Shown: positions 1 to 6,920 of the stretch, one piece after another
Layout: every line of letters begins with the position of its first letter
How positions within the stretch are numbered: position 1 is the first letter of the stretch
NCBI GenBank assembly: GCA_021829055.1
Contig: JAJZCS010000044.1
Location: 1 to 11,017 of the forward strand
Length of the DNA: 11,017 bases
Direction of reading: 5' to 3'
Source of the DNA: Pseudomonadota bacterium
GTDB lineage: Bacteria; Pseudomonadota; Alphaproteobacteria; Acetobacterales; Acetobacteraceae
The notes under the pieces: generated by a model
Database searches by the model: none
Seen by the model: the letters and a program-made list of their open reading frames with translations, nothing else
Told to the model about the DNA's origin: nothing
Program-made: the position numbers and the translations under genes

Positions 1-95
1 GCTCGATCGGGACCATGGGCCTGGTGCTCATGGGATTGGCGGTGCTGGTGATGCATACGCACATCTCGAATCTGCTCGGAGATCTGCGCACATGA
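1..95 (+). CDS. C-terminal end of a polysaccharide chain-length determinant (Wzz/GumC-like), partial
   Basis: Only the last 30 codons are present, entering from the left edge (first full codon at 3) and ending at the TGA at 93-95. They encode a hydrophobic stretch (GLVLMGLAVLVM) followed by a short polar tail, which matches the second, C-terminal membrane helix of a Wzz-type inner-membrane co-polymerase. These proteins set polysaccharide chain length and work with a cytoplasmic tyrosine kinase. The stop overlaps the start of the next gene (ATGA), so the two are probably translationally coupled. The family call rests mainly on that neighbour, because the fragment itself shows only a membrane helix. 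In exosortase-type EPS loci the gene before the kinase is normally this one. The upstream part lies outside the window. Confidence 0.6.
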   Translation, partial: SIGTMGLVLMGLAVLVMHTHISNLLGDLRT

Positions 96-982
96 GCCTC
101 GTCGAGAAAACGCTGCGCAAGCTGCAGGAATCGGGGAGGGCGCCGAGCGATCCATCGGCAAGTTCGGCACCGCGTCAGACGGCACGTCCTGAAGGCGAGT
201 CGTTCAGAAGTCCGCAGGCACATGCGCACGGCCCCATGGTCCCGATCGAGCGCGGCGCCCTGCGCGCTGCAGGACTGCTGGCTCCCCAGGAGGATCTGCA
301 GGTCCTGGTGCGCCAGTACCGCAAGATCAAGCATCCGCTCATTGCTCGGGCGATCGGGCGCGGAGCACCGCGCCTGGAGAAGGGCTACCTGATCATGATC
401 GCCAGCGCCATGGCGGGGGAGGGCAAGACGTTCACGGCGGTCAACCTTGCCCTGAGCATGGCGCTCGAAAAGGATCTGCGTGTGCTGCTGGTCGATGCGG
501 ATGTCGCCAAACCGCAACTGAGTCATGTGTTGGGTCGCGGCGACGCCCCGGGATTACTCGATGCACTGCGGGACCCCGCGATGGATGTCGAATCGCTGAT
601 TTGCCCGACGGATCTGCCGACGCTATCGTTCCTGCCGGCGGGCACGGGGTCTGAGGAAGCTACTGAATTGCTGGCCAGCGCTCACATGGAGCAGCTGGCT
701 GCGCAGCTCGGCAAGAACGACGGGCAGCGCGTGGTCGTCTTCGACTCCCCGCCGTTGCTGCAGACCACCGAGTCAGCGACACTGTCGCACGTGGCCGGAC
801 AGATTGTGGTCGTCGTGCGCGCGGATTTCACGCCGCAGCCTGTCTTGCTTGACGCGCTGAAGATGCTGGAGGGGCATCCGGACGTGTCGCTCGTGCTCAA
901 TCAGAGCATGCGCACGATCACTTCACCATATTATTATTACGGCTACGGTGCTGACCGTGCGGCACCTCCTGGGGGAGGGTAG
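92..982 (+). CDS. BY-type tyrosine autokinase (CpsD/CapB family, exosortase-locus type)
   Basis: This 296-aa cytoplasmic P-loop protein is expected to autophosphorylate on tyrosines and to cycle with the membrane chain-length determinant encoded just upstream, controlling polymerisation and export. A variable Ser/Pro/Ala-rich N-terminal linker (about 1-60) follows the start MSLVEKTLRKLQ, which resembles kinases of PEP-CTERM EPS loci. The Walker A motif is SAMAGEGKT at 105-113. The Walker A' motif LLVDADVAKPQ is at 132-142, and the Walker B segment VVVFDSPPL is at 214-222. The C-terminus carries a tyrosine cluster, YYYYGY at 280-285, typical of the autophosphorylation tail but short. The ATG overlaps the upstream stop, and GGAG lies about 10 bases before it. 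Being a stand-alone kinase domain without membrane helices fits the split architecture (separate Wzz and kinase) rather than the fused Wzc type. The kinase call is secure; the XrtA subfamily is inferred from context. Confidence 0.88.
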   Translation: MSLVEKTLRKLQESGRAPSDPSASSAPRQTARPEGESFRSPQAHAHGPMVPIERGALRAAGLLAPQEDLQVLVRQYRKIKHPLIARAIGRGAPRLEKGYLIMIASAMAGEGKTFTAVNLALSMALEKDLRVLLVDADVAKPQLSHVLGRGDAPGLLDALRDPAMDVESLICPTDLPTLSFLPAGTGSEEATELLASAHMEQLAAQLGKNDGQRVVVFDSPPLLQTTESATLSHVAGQIVVVVRADFTPQPVLLDALKMLEGHPDVSLVLNQSMRTITSPYYYYGYGADRAAPPGGG

Positions 983-1055
983 TGCGGATCGGATTCATCC
1001 ACTGGGGACGCTGACGCGTCGTGCGCCAGCACCCTACTAACCAGGGTTTGTACCA

Positions 1056-2477
1056 GTGAAAATCGCCACCCGCATCTTTCTTCTCGCGCCGATCGCGCTG
1101 CCGGTTTTGGCCTTCGGACAGCAGATGCCCATGCTGAAGCCCGGGACATTCGGGACCGGACCGATGTCCAGTGGGTACGTCGATGCCATTGCGGGCCTGA
1201 CGTACACGGACAATGCACAACTGAGCCAAAGTAGCCATTCCGGCGATGGTATCGGCAGCATTGGACTGGACACGGATTACACTCGTACCGGTCGCCTGAG
1301 TCTGAACTTACTCGGCGATATTGAGCGTGTGCAATACATCCGAAATTCGTTCAGTGGCAGTTTTTATGGGAATTTCAACGGCAGTGCCCTCTGGGGCAAG
1401 CCGACCGATCCACTGCAATGGATGTTGAGAGACACGTTCGGTGAGGGCACAACGAGTCCTCTGGCGGCGCCGACGCCGCAGAATCTGCAGACGGTCAACT
1501 ACCTGACGACCGGACCGTTCATCAATTTGAACTTTGGCCTCACGAACCGCTTCACGGTATATGGACAGTACGGTCGAAGCACCTATCAGAGCTCGCCGTA
1601 TGACTCGCAGACGTTCGAGGGGGGAGCTGAGCTTACCCACGAGCTCGCTGGTTCAACCAGCATTTCCCTGCAGGCGAGCGATGCACGGACCGAATATCTC
1701 AATCGGGCGGCTCTGATCAATACGCCCGGCGCTGGGTCCCGGTACAATGTAAAGCAGGCTGCGGTCGAGTTCCAGGGTCAATACGTCCGAACGAATGTCT
1801 CGTTGGCCGCTGGCTACAACATCATCGACTACGGCGGACAGGCTCACGGCGCACCCTACTACAGTGTGCAGCTGAGTCGAAATATCTCTCCATCCTCGAC
1901 CGTCTTCATCGGAGGACAAAGCGAATATTCGACATTTGGTGGAGCCATGCAGTCTCCCACGGCGCAACTGAATATGCAGGGCGGCGGCGCATTGGGTATC
2001 GGCTTCATTACTGCGCAGCCGATGCAGCAGCGCAGGGCCACGGCGGGCTGGAATTTCAGTCGTGACCGAACCAGTTTGAATTTGAGCGGCTATTATGCGG
2101 ACGATCTCTACCCGCAAGTCCCAAACGACAACCACCGCGATACGTCACTCAACCTCACCGTCGGGCGTCAAATCCGTCCAACTCTCTCTCTGAGTCTCCA
2201 GGTGTACGGTACCTATAGTGACTATCAGCAACAGAGTGCAAAGACCCACCAAATTTCGGCGACGCTGACCCTCACAAAGCAGTTCGCGCGCTCAACGATC
2301 GGATTTTACCTGCGCCGGATGCAACAATCGGGCTCGGCGGGTGTGTCTAGCTTCGTCGCCGCTTCGTACCACGATGATCAGGTCGGGGTGTATTTCACCT
2401 ACGACCTCTTGGGACAGCGCAACACGGGAGGCGCTGGAATGGGGTCCGGCATACCGGGATTGCCGGGCGGTCTATAA
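1056..2477 (+). CDS. outer-membrane beta-barrel protein of an exosortase-type EPS locus
   Basis: This 473-aa protein begins with a classic signal peptide: Lys/Arg near the start, then a hydrophobic core, with likely cleavage near residues 20-22 (AFG-QQ). The mature part has many short alternating polar/aromatic segments such as SLNLSGYYADDLY and DQVGVYFTYDLLG, as expected for transmembrane beta strands of an outer-membrane barrel. It resembles the beta-barrel proteins found next to the tyrosine kinase in PEP-CTERM/EPS loci (TIGR03016-like, or EpsL-like). These are presumed to help polysaccharide secretion, though their exact role is not established. The start is a GTG with AGGG nine bases upstream (1043-1046), and the signal peptide supports it. 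After the last strand-like segment there is a Gly/Pro-rich tail (from about residue 453) ending in Leu. It follows the kinase by 73 bases and precedes the FemAB gene by 14, so it is probably in the same operon. Confidence 0.75.
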   Translation: MKIATRIFLLAPIALPVLAFGQQMPMLKPGTFGTGPMSSGYVDAIAGLTYTDNAQLSQSSHSGDGIGSIGLDTDYTRTGRLSLNLLGDIERVQYIRNSFSGSFYGNFNGSALWGKPTDPLQWMLRDTFGEGTTSPLAAPTPQNLQTVNYLTTGPFINLNFGLTNRFTVYGQYGRSTYQSSPYDSQTFEGGAELTHELAGSTSISLQASDARTEYLNRAALINTPGAGSRYNVKQAAVEFQGQYVRTNVSLAAGYNIIDYGGQAHGAPYYSVQLSRNISPSSTVFIGGQSEYSTFGGAMQSPTAQLNMQGGGALGIGFITAQPMQQRRATAGWNFSRDRTSLNLSGYYADDLYPQVPNDNHRDTSLNLTVGRQIRPTLSLSLQVYGTYSDYQQQSAKTHQISATLTLTKQFARSTIGFYLRRMQQSGSAGVSSFVAASYHDDQVGVYFTYDLLGQRNTGGAGMGSGIPGLPGGL

Positions 2478-2491
2478 GCTGAGGGCCGTCT

Positions 2492-3520
2492 GTGGAGATT
2501 GAGTCGACGCCCGTCGCCCCAAATGGATGGGACGCGTATGTAGCCCGCCATCCGCTGGCGACCGCCTACCATCGTTCGCAAGCAGTCAGCATCGGTTCCA
2601 GGGCCTTTCGACTTCGAACGATTTATCTGACAGCGACCTCCGCCCAGCAGGTTGTGGGCGTACTTCCGCTCGTCGAGCAATCGAGCCGATTTTTCGGTCG
2701 ATATCTCGTCTCGCTGCCGTTCATGACGTACGGTGGAATTCTGGCGGACGACGCTGGAGTCGCAGCCGCACTCGCGGAACGCGCGGGGAAGGAGGCTGAG
2801 GCGCGAGATGCGGATCACGTGGAACTGCGACATACGTTTGCAATTCCGGAGGCGCGATTAGCGGAGCGGCTTGACAAGGTCTCGATGATTTTGCAGTTGC
2901 CGGATACGGAGGAGGTGCTCTCGAAGCAGCTTGGGGCAAAGCTCAGATCCCAGATCAAGCGTGGCGAACGTGAGAAGCTTGATTTGGTGTGGGGCGGTGC
3001 CGAGCTGATCCCGGACTTCTACAAGGTGTTTGCACCGGCGATGCATGCATTAGGGACGCCAGTCTACCCCTGCCGGTTCTTCGAAGTCGTGTACGACGCG
3101 CTGCGCGATGTATCAGAAATTCTGATTGTGAAAATGCGCGGGAGACCACACGCCGTGGCGTTTCTGGTAAATCACGGGAGATCCATGGAAGTTCCGTGGG
3201 CTGTGGCAAGTCCGGAGGCTAAACATGCCTCGGTTAATATGCGCATGTATTGGGAGCTGTTGACACGTTCGATTCAGAAGCGCGCTGAATCCTTTGATTT
3301 TGGACGCTCTACCGCAGACAGCGGAACGTATCGGTTCAAAGCCCAGTGGGGTGCGACGCCGCAGCAGCTGCATTGGCATTACTGGTTGCCTGCTGGCGCA
3401 CCGGTGCCGAAGCTCAACCAGTCGAATCCCAAATATGCACGGGCGGCTGAGCTATGGCGCCGAATGCCACTTTGGTGTGCAAACATGTTGGGGCCGCACA
3501 TTATCCGAAATTTGCCATAG
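2492..3520 (+). CDS. FemAB-family protein associated with PEP-CTERM/exosortase systems
   Basis: This 342-aa protein has the GNAT-like fold signature of FemAB/peptidoglycan-bridge aminoacyltransferases and resembles the exosortase-locus subfamily (TIGR03019). Visible signatures are VGVLPLVEQSSRFFG (about 55-69), LPFMTYGGILADD (75-87), the basic stretch LRSQIKRGEREK (151-162), FDFGRST (268-274) and FKAQWGA (282-288). The C-terminal ending NPKYARAAELWRR...MLGPHIIR is characteristic of the subfamily. The substrate in EPS loci is unknown; an aminoacyl or acyl transfer to the polysaccharide or an associated component is possible but unproven. The start is GTG, with GAGGG at 2481-2485 six bases upstream. 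It lies 14 bases after the barrel gene, which implies co-transcription. In many related loci an AAA ATPase and a polysaccharide deacetylase lie between these two genes; here they do not. Confidence 0.85.
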   Translation: MEIESTPVAPNGWDAYVARHPLATAYHRSQAVSIGSRAFRLRTIYLTATSAQQVVGVLPLVEQSSRFFGRYLVSLPFMTYGGILADDAGVAAALAERAGKEAEARDADHVELRHTFAIPEARLAERLDKVSMILQLPDTEEVLSKQLGAKLRSQIKRGEREKLDLVWGGAELIPDFYKVFAPAMHALGTPVYPCRFFEVVYDALRDVSEILIVKMRGRPHAVAFLVNHGRSMEVPWAVASPEAKHASVNMRMYWELLTRSIQKRAESFDFGRSTADSGTYRFKAQWGATPQQLHWHYWLPAGAPVPKLNQSNPKYARAAELWRRMPLWCANMLGPHIIRNLP

Positions 3521-3640
3521 TGAGTGAAGGCGCGAGTAGCTCCTATAGGCGTCATGTATGGAAATTACTGCGCTGATGAAAGCAAGAGCTACAGTAGAGT
3601 TTTCCGCAGCATCCAGTACGTACGGTTGCAGTGAGACATC

Positions 3641-3645
3641 TAAGG
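3641..3645 (+). promoter_or_regulatory. ribosome binding site deciding the sulfotransferase start
   Basis: TAAGG lies six bases before the ATG at 3652. No comparable purine-rich motif precedes the in-frame GTG at 3631. This favours the shorter 339-aa reading of the sulfotransferase. Confidence 0.45.
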
Positions 3646-3651
3646 CAGCTG

Positions 3652-4671
3652 ATGGCTGCTGTGCTCACCGAATGGAGTGATTGCGCCAGCTGTCATTGGC
3701 GGAACCCCGCATTGCCGCCGGAGAGCACCTTGAGAGAGAATATCAGCTCAATCGTTCGAGCATTTCTGGGGCCTCGGCATACGTGGTCGTACGCGAGAAA
3801 CGCTATTCGTCTCTCACAGGACTTTGATGCGCGCCTTGATGATCTATTTTCTCGGGTCAGTGAAGATACACAGAATTGCGATGAACGACCGGTTTTCATT
3901 TTCTCTGCCGGCTGGAGATCGGGCTCCACTCTCCTGCAACGCATGCTCATGCAGAACAACGAGAATATCGTCATGTGGGGCGAGCCGTTTCATCTGTGCC
4001 ATATATTCGATGGATTAGCGAATCAGTTCAGTGCGTTTACTCCGGAATGGCCCGATGCCTCGAGCTTTCTGAGGGGGCGTGATCGTAGCAGCCTAAGTGA
4101 TCAGTGGGTCGCAAATCTGTATCCTGATGTTGACGATTTGATCAGGGCACATCGAGAGTTCCTGCACGCGCTGTTCGTGGAGCCGGCGGTGCGCGTTGGA
4201 GCATCGCTGTGGGGAGTCAAAGTCGTAAGGTTATCAATTACGCACGCCAAGTATCTGAAGAAACTCTATCCTAGATCCAAGAGCATTTTTTTATGCCGCG
4301 ACCCAGTGCATTCCTATGCCTCATATCGCAAGGTATTCGATGCTTGGTTCGAGAGATGGCCAGATAAGGTCGTCGCGACGCCCTATGCATTTGGCAAACA
4401 TTGGGCACGTCTGACAGAAGGGTTTCTGGCGGGCTACAGAGCGGTTGAGGGTGTTTTCGTCAGATATGAGGACCTGGATATAGCAGAACATGTGGAGCGC
4501 TTGTCGGAATATCTTGGGTGGCAGGTTTCTCAAGCGTCCAGTATGACGCGAATAGTGGATGGGGGTGCTGGCAAAGTTGGCCAACCAGAGGCGACAGTTC
4601 CGTACCTCGAAAAGAAAATAATAAGGTCGGTAACGAGCAGAGTCAGGAGGCTTGTTAGATACGCTGACTAA
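3652..4671 (+). CDS. sulfotransferase family protein (PAPS-dependent)
   Basis: The encoded protein carries both phosphate-binding signatures of PAPS-dependent sulfotransferases. Numbered from the GTG at 3631, the 5'-phosphosulfate loop is FIFSAGWRSGSTLLQRML (about 89-106, core RSGST 96-100) and the 3'-phosphate motif is SIFLCRDPVHSYASY (218-232). The family transfers sulfate from PAPS to hydroxyl or amino groups. In this setting the likely acceptor is a sugar of the exopolysaccharide or its lipid-linked precursor, which is an inference. I chose the ATG at 3652 because TAAGG (3641-3645) sits six bases upstream. The in-frame GTG at 3631 would add seven residues (346 aa) but has no clear ribosome-binding site. 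A 110-130 base gap separates it from the FemAB gene. No signal peptide is seen, so a cytoplasmic enzyme is expected. Confidence 0.83.
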   Translation: MAAVLTEWSDCASCHWRNPALPPESTLRENISSIVRAFLGPRHTWSYARNAIRLSQDFDARLDDLFSRVSEDTQNCDERPVFIFSAGWRSGSTLLQRMLMQNNENIVMWGEPFHLCHIFDGLANQFSAFTPEWPDASSFLRGRDRSSLSDQWVANLYPDVDDLIRAHREFLHALFVEPAVRVGASLWGVKVVRLSITHAKYLKKLYPRSKSIFLCRDPVHSYASYRKVFDAWFERWPDKVVATPYAFGKHWARLTEGFLAGYRAVEGVFVRYEDLDIAEHVERLSEYLGWQVSQASSMTRIVDGGAGKVGQPEATVPYLEKKIIRSVTSRVRRLVRYAD

Positions 4672-5026
4672 GAAAAATGTTCTTGGAAGTTTTTGATGCA
4701 TCTCTGCGTGAGCTAGCTGGAAATTTCATGCTGGAAAATCAGTCAGTCGGACGCAGGAGAAGAGCGGTGGCAGCAAGTAGATCGATCGCGTTGTGATGCT
4801 GTAGGTCGAAATGTTTGCTGCAATAGTGGCTTTAAGATGCGCCTCACGAAAGGTTTGGCGTGAGAGAGTGCTCAGCGATGAAGCAGGCTCGTATTCGTGA
4901 AGATGTGGGAGAGGGGGTATCTCAACCTCGCGGGTGCGGTTGTCACGGTGAGCCGACAGTGTCCAAATGAAGAAACTGTTCGGATGTTCGCCGAGCATGT
5001 AGGGAATTACTGAGGGCATTGATCGC
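4672..5026 (+). other. intergenic stretch without a convincing gene
   Basis: The 355 bases between the sulfotransferase and the next glycosyltransferase hold no supported coding region on either strand. A 100-codon - strand reading frame spans almost all of it but lacks any recognisable motif. One small inverted repeat (CTCACG 4843-4848, CGTGAG 4859-4864) is present without a T-run, so it is not a clear terminator. The region could contain a promoter for the next gene, but I cannot point to convincing -35/-10 elements. Confidence 0.5.
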
Positions 5027-6226
5027 ATGAACAGACAACAACACGCTTCGCGTCACGCGACCCACATTCGTATTTTGGCGGGACGCCTAGACCGTGGAGC
5101 CGGCAGTCATGTGTATCATTACCAACTTGCGCGCCAACTCGCTATGCGTGGTTACGAAGTATCGGTGATGGCGTTTCACTCAGAACACGCACCTCTGCCA
5201 GAAGTTGCGATACAGTCAGTCAGGATCCCGAATTTCTCGAATCTCCCGGTGGTGTGGCGCTATGCGTCGGTGCTAAGACATTGGTATTGTGGGCGAGAAA
5301 TGCGAACCAGCCAGGCGGGGGTTCCTGACGTGGTGATCGGTGGCGAGCACCTTTGGCTAAAGGGGAGTCGTCGCAGATTTCCAGATGTCCCGTGGATTTA
5401 TCTGCCGCACAGCCTTACTGTGCGTGATGAAATAGAGAATTCCGGTTTGGAAGGCGCTCAACGTGATGCGACGCTCAGGGTTTATCAGAGAATCCAGTCA
5501 TGGGCGCTTTCAACCGCAGATTGCATTCTGCGCTTTACAAAAGCAGGATGCCGCAGTCTTAAATCAGAATACCCGAATGTGGCGTTTTCACCTCTGGTTG
5601 TCAATGATATTGGTATAGATGTTCCAGAGGTTGGTATCAGAACAGAATCTAACGGTCCGCTTCGGCTCTTAATTGTCGGTCAACTAATATTTCGAAAGGG
5701 CATAGACCTGGCCCTCGACTGTCTTGCGCAGCTTAAAGAAACTCCGTGGGTGTTGACAATTGTTGGCGATGGCGGGGAGCGGGAGGCGCTCGAGCGTCAA
5801 GTGAGCCGTCTTGGACTCGATGATCGTGTCCTGTTTGCAGGGCCGACTGATTGTCCAGATGAGTGGTATTTGCAGTCGGATCTTTTGCTGTTTCCTTCGA
5901 GATCGGAGAGCCTGGGTCTGGTTGCTCTTGAGGCGATGGGGCATGGAACGCCGTGCTTGGCATTTAAGCCTAATGGAACCGAATTCCGCACGGTGAGCGA
6001 TGAGTTTATGACGCATGGACAGACGGGACTGCTTGCGAATTCCACCGAAGAATTCACGGATATACTTCGCAGCGTGGTGTTCGAAAGACGCAAACTCCTA
6101 GAGTTTGGTCGCGTGGCGCGTCAGGAAGTCCTTCGTCGATATTCCTGGGAGGCACATCTTTCGAGGTATGAACAAATTTTCGAATGGCTCAAACTGCCAC
6201 CGCCAAGGCGCACGCTGACGAGTTAG
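5027..6226 (+). CDS. glycosyltransferase, GT4-like (GT-B fold)
   Basis: This 399-aa protein has the two-domain layout of GT-B, GT4-type retaining glycosyltransferases, which transfer a sugar from an activated nucleotide donor to a growing lipid-linked glycan at the cytoplasmic membrane face. The N-terminal acceptor domain starts IRILAGRLDRGAGSHVYHYQLARQLAMRGYEV (14-45), with the small-residue loop GRLDRGAGSH. The linker region leads to LRLLIVGQLIFRKGIDLAL (212-230), the typical start of the C-terminal donor-binding domain. VLTIVGDGGEREALE (242-256) follows, and the EX7E motif ESLGLVALE is at 294-302 within FPSRSESLGLVALEAMGHGTP. The ATG is preceded by GAGGG about ten bases upstream (5012-5016). 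Donor and acceptor sugars cannot be told from sequence alone. It lies in the accessory part of the EPS locus and is convergent with the disrupted glycosyltransferase that ends at 6445. Confidence 0.9.
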   Translation: MNRQQHASRHATHIRILAGRLDRGAGSHVYHYQLARQLAMRGYEVSVMAFHSEHAPLPEVAIQSVRIPNFSNLPVVWRYASVLRHWYCGREMRTSQAGVPDVVIGGEHLWLKGSRRRFPDVPWIYLPHSLTVRDEIENSGLEGAQRDATLRVYQRIQSWALSTADCILRFTKAGCRSLKSEYPNVAFSPLVVNDIGIDVPEVGIRTESNGPLRLLIVGQLIFRKGIDLALDCLAQLKETPWVLTIVGDGGEREALERQVSRLGLDDRVLFAGPTDCPDEWYLQSDLLLFPSRSESLGLVALEAMGHGTPCLAFKPNGTEFRTVSDEFMTHGQTGLLANSTEEFTDILRSVVFERRKLLEFGRVARQEVLRRYSWEAHLSRYEQIFEWLKLPPPRRTLTS

Positions 6227-6444
6227 AAGCTCCCTGCGTATCAGAAAACCATTGTTACCTTTCAGACAATAGCAGGCTATCGACAGGACAGGGTTGTAGA
6301 GGTGGTGCATTCTCCGTGAAAGCTTGTCTGTGATCTATCGCTGCAGTCCGCCATTGACCCGGGGATATCTGCGCGTCTTTTGCAGTCTCAACTGTCGCGA
6401 CATCCTGAGCGGCTGTCGAAGTGAGTCGGTGTGAAGCTAGATCC

Positions 6445-6854
6445 CTATTGGTAAGAAATCGCGAGCTGCGTGACGGCATCCTGGATCTGCTTCCAATCAA
6501 ATTTTCGTTGAATGATCTCTCTGCCGCTCAAAGTTGAGCTCTGTGCTTCATGACCTTTGTTCAATAAGAGCTCAATGCAAGCGTCAGCGAACGCTCTCAC
6601 GCCGTCTCGTCGGAATAATCCATGCTCCTCAAATAGTGGAATTCCGTATGCCCCAAGTGTTGTCGAGACTACTGGAACACGCCTTGCGATAGATTCGAGA
6701 ATCTTGAGGCGAGTTCCGCCACCGGCGTGTAACGGAGCAATGCTTAACGTTGCGTTTTCATACAGTGGCGTCAAGTCGGGAACGTATCCGTGCACTGAAA
6801 TGCCTGATGTTCCATTTACTCTGGATAGCTCGGACGAGAAGCCGCGCCCGACAA
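6445..6854 (-). pseudogene. C-terminal part of an IS-disrupted GT4-like glycosyltransferase
   Basis: This - strand segment encodes the donor-binding C-terminal domain of a glycosyltransferase. It shows VVGRGFSSEL, then SVHGYVPDLTPLYENATLSI, then the nucleotide-sugar-binding segment APLHAGGGTRLKILESIA, then PVVSTTLGAYGI, and it ends at the TAG whose complement is 6445-6447. Its N-terminal two thirds lies at 8477-9290, beyond an IS3-family element. Removing the element and one CAA copy joins residue Ile271 to Val-Gly-Arg-Gly and gives one 406-codon frame, a normal length for a GT4 enzyme. Upstream, the frame continues into the IS end to a GTG at 6918, which would give a 157-aa chimeric product. 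That product would lack the acceptor domain and should be inactive as a transferase. The native gene is antisense to its neighbours. Confidence 0.9.
6852..6854. repeat. target-site duplication CAA, left copy
   Basis: CAA here and CAA at 8477-8479 flank the insertion element. Collapsing them to one copy restores the glycosyltransferase frame (1221 bases including stop, exactly 407 codons). A 3-bp duplication is within the range known for IS3-family elements. Confidence 0.75.
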
Positions 6855-6883
6855 CCCTGTGTGCCAATGTGAGGTGGAACACC
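6855..6883 (+). repeat. IS left terminal inverted repeat
   Basis: Read inward, GTGCCAATGTGAGGTGGAACACC (from 6861) pairs with the inverted right end, which reads GTGTCAATGAGTTTGGAACACC. The shared core is GTG-CAATG plus TGGAACACC, with one single-base length difference. The outermost six bases (6855-6860) are mostly unmatched. A small palindrome, AGGTG-GAA-CACCT (6872-6884), lies at the inner edge. Confidence 0.7.
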
Positions 6884-6920
6884 TGCCTTTTGGAATTTAC
6901 AGTCCCAGGTAGTATCACTC

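Noticed and set aside
1653..2135. 160-codon - strand frame opposite the barrel gene
   Set aside because: It is a shadow of the + strand gene, which has a signal peptide and a consistent beta-barrel pattern.
3536..3592. Inverted repeat GTAGCTC / GAGCTAC between the FemAB and sulfotransferase genes
   Set aside because: It is only 7 bp with a 43-base spacer and no T-run, too weak to call a terminator or operator.
4843..4864. Small inverted repeat CTCACG / CGTGAG
   Set aside because: It has a 6-bp stem, no T-run and no positional link to a gene end; probably chance.
4726..5028. 100-codon - strand frame filling the gap before the first glycosyltransferase
   Set aside because: It has no recognisable motif and a composition unlike its neighbours, and its start overlaps the well-supported ATG at 5027. 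Its size is expected by chance in GC-rich DNA.
6227..6444. Possible bidirectional terminator between the convergent glycosyltransferases
   Set aside because: Only a 5-bp ATTGT/ACAAT pair is visible, too weak to call.
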